Part shown: piece by piece, positions 1 to 7,357 of the stretch | Layout: every line of letters begins with the position of its first letter | Numbering within the stretch: position 1 is the stretch's first letter | Assembly: GCF_003123725.1 (NCBI RefSeq) | Contig: NZ_QETA01000006.1 | Location: forward strand, 124,001-188,000 | Length of the DNA stretch: 64,000 bases | Direction of reading: 5' to 3' | Origin: Corticimicrobacter populi | Lineage (GTDB): Bacteria > Pseudomonadota > Gammaproteobacteria > Burkholderiales > Burkholderiaceae_B | Position numbers and translations under genes: made by a program | Notes under the pieces: generated by a model | What the model saw: only the letters and a program-made list of their open reading frames with translations | The model's database searches: none | Told to the model about the DNA's origin: nothing

Positions 1-258
1 GATGAGCCGACCTCGGCACTCGATCCCGAAATGGTGGGCGAAGTGCTCGACGTGATGGTCGGACTGGCCCAGGAAGGCATGACCATGATGTGCGTGACCC
101 ACGAAATGGGTTTTGCGCGCAAGGTCAGCAGCCGCGTGATCTTCATGGATGTGGGCGGCAAGATCCTGGAAGACTGCCCCACGCAGGAGTTCTTTGGCAA
201 CCCGGATGCCCGCAAGGATCGTACCAAGGACTTCCTGCACAAGATCCTGGCGCACTGA
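1..258 (+). CDS. gltL: Amino-acid ABC transporter ATP-binding protein, C-terminal part (GltL/GlnQ type)
   Basis: The window opens inside this gene. The visible 85 residues begin at the Walker B / D-loop region ([10 protein letters not shown]) and continue through the switch histidine motif ([12 protein letters not shown]) to a stop at 256-258. These are the last third of an ABC ATPase of the polar amino-acid uptake family. The tail ([19 protein letters not shown], then KILAH) is most like GltL, the ATPase of the glutamate/aspartate importer, which works at the inner face of the cytoplasmic membrane with GltJ, GltK and a periplasmic binding protein. Walker A and the partner genes lie to the left, outside the window, so substrate is inferred. 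A strong terminator follows 21 bases after the stop, so this is the last gene of its operon. Confidence 0.85.
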   Translation, partial: DEPTSALDPEMVGEVLDVMVGLAQEGMTMMCVTHEMGFARKVSSRVIFMDVGGKILEDCPTQEFFGNPDARKDRTKDFLHKILAH

Positions 259-279
259 TCGCGTTCTGGTCATGAACGA

Positions 280-318
280 CCCCGCCTGGCTGATGCAGCC
301 AGGCGGGGTTTTATTTTT
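280..318 (+). terminator. Intrinsic terminator of the amino-acid ABC operon
   Basis: A 12-bp perfect stem (ccccgcctggct at 280-291 with agccaggcgggg at 297-308), a 5-nt loop and a T-rich tail (ttttattttt) form a classic Rho-independent terminator 21 bases after the stop of the ATPase gene. Confidence 0.92.
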
Positions 319-339
319 GTCGTCGGTTCGGAGGGACCT

Positions 340-696
340 TCAGGCCTGGGCCGGCAGGCTGGCCTCGTTGAAGGCGGCCACTGCATTCGCGGCATACATG
401 GCGACAGGGCCGCCGCCCATGTAGATGGCCACGCCCAGGGCTTCGTGAACTTCTTCCGTACTGGCCCCCAGCCGCGCCAGCGCCTGGGTATGAAACCCGA
501 TGCAGCCATCGCAGCGGGAGGCAACGCCGATGGCCAGTGCGATCAGCTCCTTGGTTTTGGGGTCAAGCGCCCCTCCTGCCATGGCAGCCTTGCCCATGTC
601 GGCAAAACCTTTCATGACGCCCGGCTGGGTTTTGCGCAGTTGCGCGAGTTGGGTCGAAACGGACTGGGTCAGCTGCTTGTATTGCGGCGCGGACAT
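340..696 (-). CDS. Carboxymuconolactone decarboxylase / AhpD-like family protein
   Basis: 118 residues, the usual size for a single-domain member of the CMD/AhpD family. The redox-active motif is visible as CDGCIGFH (CxxC followed by His three residues on), which in AhpD relatives reduces peroxides or disulfides; the protein is probably cytosolic. I chose the ATG at 696 because a GGAG ribosome binding site lies 6 bases upstream; a TTG two codons earlier is the alternative. It stands alone, with an AT-rich palindrome over its promoter region at 759-780, so it is probably controlled by a dedicated repressor, perhaps one sensing electrophiles or peroxides (inference). The precise substrate cannot be read from the sequence. 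Confidence 0.82.
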   Translation of the reverse strand: MSAPQYKQLTQSVSTQLAQLRKTQPGVMKGFADMGKAAMAGGALDPKTKELIALAIGVASRCDGCIGFHTQALARLGASTEEVHEALGVAIYMGGGPVAMYAANAVAAFNEASLPAQA

Positions 697-758
697 GGAC
701 AACTCCGGTGATTGTTTTTGAGAATGCCGCCCGGCAGGCAGCGGTGATACCGGAATTA

Positions 759-780
759 TAATTTAGATTTATCTAAATTA
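759..780. promoter_or_regulatory. AT-rich 10-bp-arm palindrome, candidate operator
   Basis: Arms taatttagat and atctaaatta flank a 2-bp centre, a perfect inverted repeat in otherwise GC-rich DNA. On the minus strand a TATAAT -10 hexamer (760-755) overlaps its left edge, so a protein bound here would block the promoter of the AhpD-like gene. The regulator is not encoded next to it. Confidence 0.6.
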
Positions 781-802
781 GATATGAGCGAATAAATGTC
801 TG

Positions 803-1516
803 CTATGCCAGGGAGCCAGACTTGCCCAGGGCAAAGTCCACGGCAGCCTCGATATGGATTGCCGTGGAGTCGAAGCCTGGCAGTGGCAGGGTATCTGTAT
901 CGAGGATCATGCAGATCTCGGTGCAGCCAAAAATGACCGAGTCTGCACCTTGCGTCCTGGCGGTTTCGATGATGTCGACCAACTGTTGGCGCGATAGGTC
1001 TTCTACCCTGCCAATACTGAGTTCATTGAAAATGATCTCGTGGATACGTTCACGAGATGGCGCATCGGGCACCATGACGTCGATGCCATGCGGCTTCATG
1101 CGAGCCGGATAGAAGCCGTTTTCCATCGTGTAGCGTGTGGCCAGCAGCAGAGGCCGGACGCGTCCGGCCGCCTTGAGGCGGGAGGCCACTTCATCGACGA
1201 TATGGATGAAGGGCAGTGCAGTGGCCGTTTCTACTGCGTCGGCCACCAGATGCATGGTGACGGCACAGATCATGATGCAGTCTGCCCCGCCAGCCTCCAG
1301 GGCGCGGGCGGCCTTTGCCAATGCCTGGCCCGCTTCCTCCCAGCGATCACTGCGTTGCATATCGACGATAGGCTGGAAGTCGATGGAGCGCATCAGCAGT
1401 TCTGCCGAGTGCAGTCCACCCAGGTGCTGGTGGATGGCTTCGTTTATTTTTCGATAGTAGACAGCCGAGCCTTCAAAGCTCATTCCGCCGATCAGTCCGA
1501 GGGTGCGCAGGGTCAT
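803..1516 (-). CDS. Aspartate/glutamate racemase family protein (YgeA-like)
   Basis: 237 residues, matching the cofactor-independent Asp/Glu/hydantoin racemase family. It starts with the family's GLIGGMSFEGSAVYY signature and keeps both active-site cysteines: the first in MICAVTMH, the second in IFGCTEI near residue 195. Members interconvert L- and D-amino acids by two-base deprotonation in the cytosol; YgeA relatives act broadly, so the substrate is uncertain. The first motif normally reads CxNTMH; here the Asn is Val (GTC codon), an unusual change beside a catalytic Cys. A LysR-family regulator lies just upstream on the same strand, 108 bp away, and a terminator-like hairpin abuts this start codon, so expression may be conditional. 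Confidence 0.85.
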   Translation of the reverse strand: MTLRTLGLIGGMSFEGSAVYYRKINEAIHQHLGGLHSAELLMRSIDFQPIVDMQRSDRWEEAGQALAKAARALEAGGADCIMICAVTMHLVADAVETATALPFIHIVDEVASRLKAAGRVRPLLLATRYTMENGFYPARMKPHGIDVMVPDAPSRERIHEIIFNELSIGRVEDLSRQQLVDIIETARTQGADSVIFGCTEICMILDTDTLPLPGFDSTAIHIEAAVDFALGKSGSLA

Positions 1517-1555
1517 GAAAAATCCCGATGAAAAAGAATGGATGCGTTATCGGGA
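1517..1555 (-). terminator. Terminator-like hairpin abutting the racemase start codon
   Basis: Reading the minus strand, TCCCGAT (1555-1549) pairs with ATCGGGA (1529-1523) across a 19-nt loop and is followed by TTTTTC and then the ATG at 1516. It may end LysR transcripts. Its 3' arm also contains the only Shine-Dalgarno-like GGGA for the racemase gene, so folding would also hide the ribosome binding site. Confidence 0.55.
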
Positions 1556-1624
1556 GTCTAACGAGCAGAATAATTTATGAAAATTGAATAATTCTGTTCA
1601 ATATTTCTGTTTTTGGGAAATTTA

Positions 1625-2482
1625 TCATGGCAACAGGGCCATCAATGCCTGCAGCGGTGCGCCAGGCTGATCGGTCCAGACCAGATGGGTACGGTTGAGA
1701 CGCAGCCTGTCGGGCAGGGGGTGACGTTGCACGGCATTGCCCAGTACGGCATGGTCGAGCAGTTCGGTCGAGATAATGCCAATCCCCGTTGCGGCGGCCA
1801 CGCAGGCGATGATGGCATGGTAGGAGCCGAATTCGAGTATCCGGCCGGGTGTCACGCCTTCTTCGGCCAGCCATTCCGTCAGGCGGCGACGATAAGAGCA
1901 GCCATGCGGAAAGACGACCAGGGTCTGGCCGCTCAGGTCGGCTGCACTGTGGATGCGTGGCGTACCCTGGGCCGAGATCAGCGTCAGGGTTTCATTGAAG
2001 GCGGGACGGCTGCTGAACCTGCCGGGTTCGAAGGGCTCAGCGATAAAGGCCGCATCGATCTCGAAGCGAGCCAGCATGCGCAATAGCGTGTCGGTGATCC
2101 CGGTCTGCAGTTCGATCGACATGCCAGGATGCTGCAGATGGAAGGTCGAGAGCAGGGATGGCAGGCGTGCACCGGCCGTGCTTTCGAGCGAGCCGAGTCG
2201 CAGGGTACCGTGGGTGGTGCCATTGCGGACCTCCTGCTCGGCCTGTTCTGCCAGCAACAGCAGGCGTTCGGCGTGGCCCAGCAGGGTCTGTCCGGACTCG
2301 GTCAGGGCGAGGCTGCGTCCTTGCTTGCGGAACAGGGCAACGCCCAGGCGTGCCTCGAGTTGCTTGATGCGGGTCGTGATATTGGACGGAACACGATGCA
2401 GGCGGGCGGCCGCACGCGCGATACCGCCCTCGCGGACCACGCAGCGGAAAATGTCCAGATCATCCAGGTCCATGTTTCTCAT
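1625..2482 (-). CDS. LysR-family transcriptional regulator
   Basis: 285 residues, normal for LysR. The N-terminal winged helix-turn-helix spans roughly residues 5-63 (DLDIFRCVVREGGIARAAAR, then NITTRIKQLEARLGVALF), and the remaining part is the type-2 periplasmic-binding-like co-inducer domain. LysR proteins act as DNA-bound tetramers switched by a small ligand. Its only same-strand neighbour downstream is the racemase gene, which may be its target or simply adjacent. The 108 bp between them are AT-rich and contain two direct GAATAATT repeats (1568-1575 and 1586-1593, 18 bp apart, about two helical turns). The ligand cannot be told from sequence. Confidence 0.9.
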   Translation of the reverse strand: MRNMDLDDLDIFRCVVREGGIARAAARLHRVPSNITTRIKQLEARLGVALFRKQGRSLALTESGQTLLGHAERLLLLAEQAEQEVRNGTTHGTLRLGSLESTAGARLPSLLSTFHLQHPGMSIELQTGITDTLLRMLARFEIDAAFIAEPFEPGRFSSRPAFNETLTLISAQGTPRIHSAADLSGQTLVVFPHGCSYRRRLTEWLAEEGVTPGRILEFGSYHAIIACVAAATGIGIISTELLDHAVLGNAVQRHPLPDRLRLNRTHLVWTDQPGAPLQALMALLP

Positions 2483-2521
2483 ATTGAGAATTGTAGGGCC
2501 TGATGGTTCAGTATTGGCAGA

Positions 2522-3148
2522 TCAGGTCGGCAGCAGGGCCGGATCATCGGTGCGGAACCAGCCGGTCAGGCTCCAGCGGGGCTGGGTGCAGGGCAGGACT
2601 TCATGCGGGATCAGGTCGCTGCGAAACAGCAGCAGACGGCCGGCCAGCGGTTCGAGACGGTGGAATTCGCGTTCGGGATCGTCAGCTTCGAACAGGCGCA
2701 ACTCGCCACCGTCGCCAGGTTGCCAGTCGGGATTAAGGTACAGCAGGATGGTGATCATGCGATAAGGCATGCCGCGATGCTGGTCCATGTGCCGGGCATA
2801 GCCCATGCCGGAGTCGTAGCGCGCGTAGTGCATTTCCAGGTGGCGTAGGCCCAGGTAGAAATGCCGGTTGAGCAGCGTGCGCAGTTCGTCGGTCCAGGCC
2901 AGGAATTCGCTGCTGGCCGGTTGCCGATTGTCGTGGTCCAGCCAGCAGATGGTGTCGCCGCGTATTTCCGGATGGCGGCCTTCCTGCTGTTGTCGTCCGA
3001 TGCGGGCAGCATGGAATTCGCCCTGTTGCCAGCGCTGCATGCCTTCCGTGCGTAAACGATGTGTCAGTTCCGGCGGGATGATGTCGTCCGACATGGCCCA
3101 GCCCTGGGTTTCTAAGAGATCGAGCAGCGTATCAAGCGGCTGCGTCAT
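2522..3148 (-). CDS. 2-oxoglutarate/Fe(II) oxygenase, SM-20/prolyl-4-hydroxylase-like
   Basis: 208 residues. The double-stranded beta-helix iron site is complete: HMD (HxD motif, in YARHMDQHRG), a distal His in LIPHEVLP, and the 2-oxoglutarate-binding Arg in RWSLTGWFR. The order and spacing match SM-20-like prolyl hydroxylase domains found as stand-alone cytosolic proteins in proteobacteria. These enzymes use O2 and 2-oxoglutarate to hydroxylate a protein or small substrate, which is unknown here. It lies 39 bases upstream of the LysR gene on the same strand but without obvious coupling. The start at 3148 has an AGGA close upstream. Confidence 0.85.
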   Translation of the reverse strand: MTQPLDTLLDLLETQGWAMSDDIIPPELTHRLRTEGMQRWQQGEFHAARIGRQQQEGRHPEIRGDTICWLDHDNRQPASSEFLAWTDELRTLLNRHFYLGLRHLEMHYARYDSGMGYARHMDQHRGMPYRMITILLYLNPDWQPGDGGELRLFEADDPEREFHRLEPLAGRLLLFRSDLIPHEVLPCTQPRWSLTGWFRTDDPALLPT

Positions 3149-3264
3149 GATCCATCCTGCTCAGCGGAAACACCGGAACGACTCGAATCGCAGTCTCCTT
3201 GCCACAGCGCCATGATGTGGCCGCAGCATCAGAAAATCGGTAGATGGGGAGCGAATTTTATCTG

Positions 3265-3301
3265 AAAAAAAACCGGCCACAGAGGATTTTCTGCAGCCGG
3301 T
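3265..3301 (-). terminator. Intrinsic terminator of the aminotransferase gene
   Basis: On the minus strand ACCGGC (3301-3296) pairs with GCCGGT (3277-3272), with an inner CAGA/TCTG pairing, followed by a run of seven T. It lies 28 bases beyond the stop of the AlaA-like gene. Confidence 0.85.
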
Positions 3302-3328
3302 ATGGTCAGTGCCAGGACGATCGTTCGG

Positions 3329-4561
3329 TCAGGCTTTCTTGGCGTGCCGGTTGCGGTAGCCTTCCAGGAATGTGGCGATGCGCCCGATGGCTTCGCGCAG
3401 GTCCGGCTCGTGTGGCAGGAAGACGATGCGGAAATGGTCGGGATGGGGCCAGTTGAAACCGGTGCCCTGTACCAGCATCACGCGGGTGGCCTCCAGCAGT
3501 TGCACGAAGAACTGGCGGTCGTCCTGGATCGGATAGATCTCCGGGTCCAGGCGGGGGAACATGTACAGCGTGCCATGCGGCTTGACGCAGGTGACGCCCG
3601 GGATGGCGGTGATCAGCTTGTAGGCCAGGTCGCGCTGGCGACGCAGGCGGCCACCCTCGCAGACCAGGTCATTGATGCTCTGGTAGCCGCCCAGGGCGGT
3701 CTGTATCGCCCACTGGCCAGGCACATTGGCGCACAGTTTCATGTTGGCCAGCATGTTCAGGCCCTCGATGTAGTCGCTGGCGAGGCTCTTGTCGCCCGAG
3801 ACGATCATCCAGCCGGCCCGATAGCCACAGGCTCGATAGCTCTTGGACAGCGAGTTGAAGGTCAGGGTCAGGACATCCGATGACAGGCTGGCAATGGCCG
3901 TGTGCCTGGCTCCGTCATACAGCACCTTGTCGTAGACCTCGTCGGCCAGGATGGCCAGGCCATGCTCGCGTGCGATCTTGATGATGCCCTGCAGGACGCT
4001 GTCGGGATAGAGCACGCCGGTGGGGTTGTTGGGGTTGATGACCACGATGCCCTTGGTGCGGGGTGTGATCTTGGCGCGGATATCCTCCAGGTCGGGAATC
4101 CAGCCCTTGCTTTCGTCGCACAGGTAATGCACTGGCGTGCCGCCGGACAGGCTGGTGACGGCGGTCCACAGCGGATAGTCGGGGGCGGGCAGCAGCAGTT
4201 CGTCGCCGTCGTCGAGCAGGGCATTGGTCGCCATGGCGATCAGGTCCGAGGCACCGTTGCCGAGGTAGATGTCTTCCAGGCCAACACCCTTGATGCCCTG
4301 CGCCTGGGTGTAGTGCATCACTGCCTTGCGCGCTGCGAAGATGCCCTTGCTGTCGGAGTACCCTGCCGAGTTGGGCAGGTTGCGGATCATGTCCTGCTGG
4401 ATTTCCTCGGGGGCATCGAAGCCGAATACGGCCAGGTTGCCGATGTTTAGCTTGATGATTTTCTGGCCCTCGTCCTCCATCTGTTTGGCGCGATCCATGA
4501 TGGGGCCGCGGATATCGTAGAGAACGTGGGCGAGCTTGCTGGATTTGTGGATGGGCTTCAT
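3329..4561 (-). CDS. alaA: Pyridoxal-phosphate aminotransferase, AlaA-like
   Basis: 410 residues from the ATG at 4561 (MKPIHKSSKLAHVLYDIRGP), which lines up with the start of E. coli AlaA, so longer in-frame extensions were rejected. It is a fold-type I class I/II aminotransferase. Visible landmarks are NPNNPTG (substrate and cofactor binding), ADEVYDKVLYDG, the Schiff-base lysine in FNSLSKSYRACGYRAGW, and the C-terminal substrate Arg in DHFRIV. AlaA makes alanine from pyruvate and glutamate in the cytosol. The gene stands alone between metC (same strand, about 190 bp upstream) and its own terminator. Its leader contains two tandem hairpins just before the start codon, suggesting RNA-level control. 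Confidence 0.88.
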   Translation of the reverse strand: MKPIHKSSKLAHVLYDIRGPIMDRAKQMEDEGQKIIKLNIGNLAVFGFDAPEEIQQDMIRNLPNSAGYSDSKGIFAARKAVMHYTQAQGIKGVGLEDIYLGNGASDLIAMATNALLDDGDELLLPAPDYPLWTAVTSLSGGTPVHYLCDESKGWIPDLEDIRAKITPRTKGIVVINPNNPTGVLYPDSVLQGIIKIAREHGLAILADEVYDKVLYDGARHTAIASLSSDVLTLTFNSLSKSYRACGYRAGWMIVSGDKSLASDYIEGLNMLANMKLCANVPGQWAIQTALGGYQSINDLVCEGGRLRRQRDLAYKLITAIPGVTCVKPHGTLYMFPRLDPEIYPIQDDRQFFVQLLEATRVMLVQGTGFNWPHPDHFRIVFLPHEPDLREAIGRIATFLEGYRNRHAKKA

Positions 4562-4583
4562 GGAAATGGCCTGCGGCATCGGG

Positions 4584-4622
4584 CCGCCGAAAGGGCGGAG
4601 TCCGCTTCGCGAGGAAGCGGAC
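4584..4622 (-). promoter_or_regulatory. Two tandem hairpins in the aminotransferase 5' leader
   Basis: A 9-bp perfect stem (gtccgcttc at 4600-4608 with gaagcggac at 4614-4622, loop 5) is followed on the transcript by a 5-bp stem (4594-4598 with 4584-4588, loop 5). The second ends 22 bases before the ATG. Neither has a U tract, so they are not terminators; they may shape translation or stability of the mRNA. Confidence 0.5.
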
Positions 4623-4750
4623 CGTAATCGCATATTGTGCCACCTGCGCCCGCAACGGCATATAGGCCGTTGGTCGGGGCAGACCATGAGGCCGGCAAAT
4701 GCGCAACGATCAGGCGTCAGGTAGCCCGATGAAGCGATCTGCCGAGGGGA

Positions 4751-5938
4751 TCAGGCCTGAGCGCCATCCAGGGCCTGCTGCAGGTCAGCGATCAGGTCGT
4801 CGACGTGTTCCAGTCCGATTTGCAGGCGTACCAGGGCATGCGGTGCCAGCGTCCAGTAGCCGTGCGGAGCGATCAGGGAGGGTTCGACCAGTTGCACCAG
4901 GCTTTCGAAACCGCCCCACGAGAAACCGATGCCGAACAGCGTGAGCGCATCGACGAAGCGCCGTGCTTGCGCCGGTTCGAGCGCCAGCGCCACCGACAGC
5001 ATGCCGTTGGAACCATGGAAATCGCGTTGCCACAGCGCATGGCCGGGATCGTCGGGCCAGGCGGGGTGAAAGATGCGTACCGTCTCGGGGCGGCTGGCAA
5101 AAAAGCGGCAGACCTCGAGCGCGTTGCGGGCGTGCTGCTCCAGGCGTAGTGGCAGGGTACGTGCGCCGCGCAGTGCCAGCCAGACGTCGTCGGCGCTGAC
5201 CGAGTAGCCCAGCGCGTAGTGGGCCTTGGCCAGTCGGGCAGCGGTTTTGGCGTCGTTGGTGGCGACCGCACCCAGCATCACGTCGGAGTGGCCGGCGATG
5301 TACTTGGTGGCGGCGATGACCGAGACCTGCGCGCCCAGATCGAGCGGACGGTACAGATAACCCGAGCCCCAGGTGTTGTCGCTGGCCAGCACCAGGTCAT
5401 GTTGCTGTGCGAAGGTGGCCAGCGCAGGCAGGTCCAGGGTTTCGAACAGCAGCGAACCGGGCGATTCGACGTACAGCAGGCGGGTATTGGGACGCACCAG
5501 CGCGGCCAGGTCGTCCTGTGCGGAAAAGTAGGTGACCTCGATATTCATCCGCTCCAGCAGGGAGTGGTCCAGGATGCGGGTCGGCCCGTAGACGCAGTCG
5601 GCCACCAGCGCATGGTCGCCGGCATCGAGCAGGGCCATGAAGGCCAGCGTGATGGCGGCCATGCCGGAGGGGGCGATGTAGCTGTGCGTGGCGTTTTCGA
5701 GTTCGCAGATCAGGTCTTCGAAGGCGCGGTGCGTGTCCAGGCCCTGACGGCCGTAGGCGGCGATCCGTTCGCCGCTGGCGCGTCGTGCGATGGCCCGGTC
5801 GAGCGCGTCCAGGCTCTTGAAGCGGACGGTGCTGGTACGGATGGAGGGCAGGCTGACCGGCGCGGACTCCGTGGCAGGGTCGAACGGCGCGCTGCCGGTG
5901 TGCATCAGGCGGGTATCAATGTGGTGTGTCTTGTTCAT
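4751..5938 (-). CDS. metC: Cystathionine beta-lyase
   Basis: 395 residues of the Cys/Met-metabolism PLP enzyme family (fold type I). Visible are IDTRLMHTG at the N-terminus, the AYGRQG phosphate-contact motif, SGMAAI, the SDNTWGSGYLYRPLDLGA segment and the PLP lysine in IAATKYIAGHSD. The YxRxG-containing cofactor loop and the overall length fit MetC, which splits cystathionine into homocysteine, pyruvate and ammonia in methionine synthesis. The related MetB/MetZ cannot be fully excluded by eye, but the W-G-x-G-Y-L core favours MetC. Start at 5938 chosen because homology begins there; 5947 is possible. No strong ribosome binding site is visible. Confidence 0.85.
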   Translation of the reverse strand: MNKTHHIDTRLMHTGSAPFDPATESAPVSLPSIRTSTVRFKSLDALDRAIARRASGERIAAYGRQGLDTHRAFEDLICELENATHSYIAPSGMAAITLAFMALLDAGDHALVADCVYGPTRILDHSLLERMNIEVTYFSAQDDLAALVRPNTRLLYVESPGSLLFETLDLPALATFAQQHDLVLASDNTWGSGYLYRPLDLGAQVSVIAATKYIAGHSDVMLGAVATNDAKTAARLAKAHYALGYSVSADDVWLALRGARTLPLRLEQHARNALEVCRFFASRPETVRIFHPAWPDDPGHALWQRDFHGSNGMLSVALALEPAQARRFVDALTLFGIGFSWGGFESLVQLVEPSLIAPHGYWTLAPHALVRLQIGLEHVDDLIADLQQALDGAQA

Positions 5939-6046
5939 GCGAAGCATGATAGCGGGCACCTCGCATTGGCGCCACTGCCGTCAGGGCAGATCCACTATCT
6001 ATATTCCGCCGCTATGCTCACAGCGCGCAAGGATCGGCGGATTCTG

Positions 6047-7354
6047 CTAGCCGGGGGCCGGCAGGAACAGCAATGCAGGTGTCTCCAGCAGGCGTCGCAG
6101 CTCCTGGATGAAGCGCGCTGCATCCATGCCATCCACGACGCGGTGATCGAAGGACGAAGACAGGTTCATCATGCGGCGCACTTCGATCCGTCCGTGACGT
6201 ACCACCGGGCGCTCGACCTGCCGGTTGACCCCGACGATGGCGACTTCGGGATGGTTGATGATGGGGGTGCTGGCAATGCCGCCCAGGGCACCCAGGCTGG
6301 TCAGGGTCAGCGTGGAGCCTGACAGAACTTCGCGGGGCAGGCGCGCTTCGCGTGCGGCATGCGACAGGCGCGTGATCTCCGCGGCATTGCCCCACAGGTC
6401 ACGCGATTCCGCATGGCGCAGGACCGGGACGACCAGGCCGCCGGGGGTCTGAGTGGCGATGCCCAGGTGCAGGGCCGCGTGGCGGGTGATGATGCCGGCC
6501 TCGTCGTCGTAGCAGGCATTGATCTGCGGAAAGGCCTCGGTGGCCCGCGCCAGGGCCTGGATCAGGAATGGCAGCAGGGTGAGCCTGCCATGTGTTGCGC
6601 TGTATTCGATATTCAGCGCTTGTCGCAGTGCTTCCAGATCGGTCACGTCGACCTCTTCGACATAGCTGAAATGCGGAATGCGCTGCATGGACGCCTGCAT
6701 TTTCTCGGCGATCCGGCGGCGCAGGCCGATGACCTGGATCTGTTGCGTGCCGGTGCGTACCGTGGGGCTGGTTGCGGCGGTAACAGGAGGCGGGTTGGCC
6801 GGTGTAGCGTGTGCCGGGTGGCCGGCGGTGCCATGCGGTGGGTGTGTGCGTGCCAAGGCCGTGTCTATGTCGCTGTGAACGATACGCCCGCTTGGGCCGC
6901 TACCCTGGAGTGCATGGAGATCGATATCATGTTCACGCGCCCGACGGCGTATGGAGGGCGAGGCTAGGGGGCGCGGGTGGGTGGCCTGGCGACAGGCTGC
7001 TGCCGGCTCAGGTTCGACAGATGTAATGGGGCTCGGGCAGGTTGCCTGAGGGGAGGTGGGATCCTGTTGGTTAGTGGGGACGGCCACAGGCTGTGTGGGT
7101 GGGGCGCTGTCGTCCGCCAGTTCGATATGGATCAGCGGGGCACCGACGGCGATCATCTCGCCCAGTGTGCCGCACAGCGTTTGGACCCGGCCATTTACGG
7201 GTGAAGGAATCTCGACGGCTGCCTTGTCGGTCATGACTTCGGCCAGCGGCTGGTCTTCACTGACCTGGTCTCCTTCGCGGACGTGCCAGCCGACCAGTTC
7301 GACCTCGGCAATACCTTCGCCGATGTCCGGCATCTTGATGGTGTGGATGGGCAT
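6047..7354 (-). CDS. bkdB: Dihydrolipoamide acyltransferase (E2) of branched-chain 2-oxoacid dehydrogenase
   Basis: 435 residues with the standard E2 order. The N-terminal lipoyl domain (about residues 1-78) carries the lipoylated Lys in VMTDKAAVEIPSP. A Pro/Ala/Thr-rich linker follows, then the E3/E1-binding domain around 130-165 (ASPSIRRRAREHDIDL, GSGPSGRIVHSDID), a second linker, and the catalytic acyltransferase domain with the active-site SFDHRVVDGMDAARFIQEL. The enzyme transfers branched acyl groups from lipoyl to CoA in valine, leucine and isoleucine breakdown. Third gene of the E1alpha-E1beta-E2 operon; its start lies 3 bases from the E1beta stop. No E3 gene follows. Confidence 0.92.
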   Translation of the reverse strand: MPIHTIKMPDIGEGIAEVELVGWHVREGDQVSEDQPLAEVMTDKAAVEIPSPVNGRVQTLCGTLGEMIAVGAPLIHIELADDSAPPTQPVAVPTNQQDPTSPQATCPSPITSVEPEPAAACRQATHPRPLASPSIRRRAREHDIDLHALQGSGPSGRIVHSDIDTALARTHPPHGTAGHPAHATPANPPPVTAATSPTVRTGTQQIQVIGLRRRIAEKMQASMQRIPHFSYVEEVDVTDLEALRQALNIEYSATHGRLTLLPFLIQALARATEAFPQINACYDDEAGIITRHAALHLGIATQTPGGLVVPVLRHAESRDLWGNAAEITRLSHAAREARLPREVLSGSTLTLTSLGALGGIASTPIINHPEVAIVGVNRQVERPVVRHGRIEVRRMMNLSSSFDHRVVDGMDAARFIQELRRLLETPALLFLPAPG

Positions 7355-7357
7355 GCC

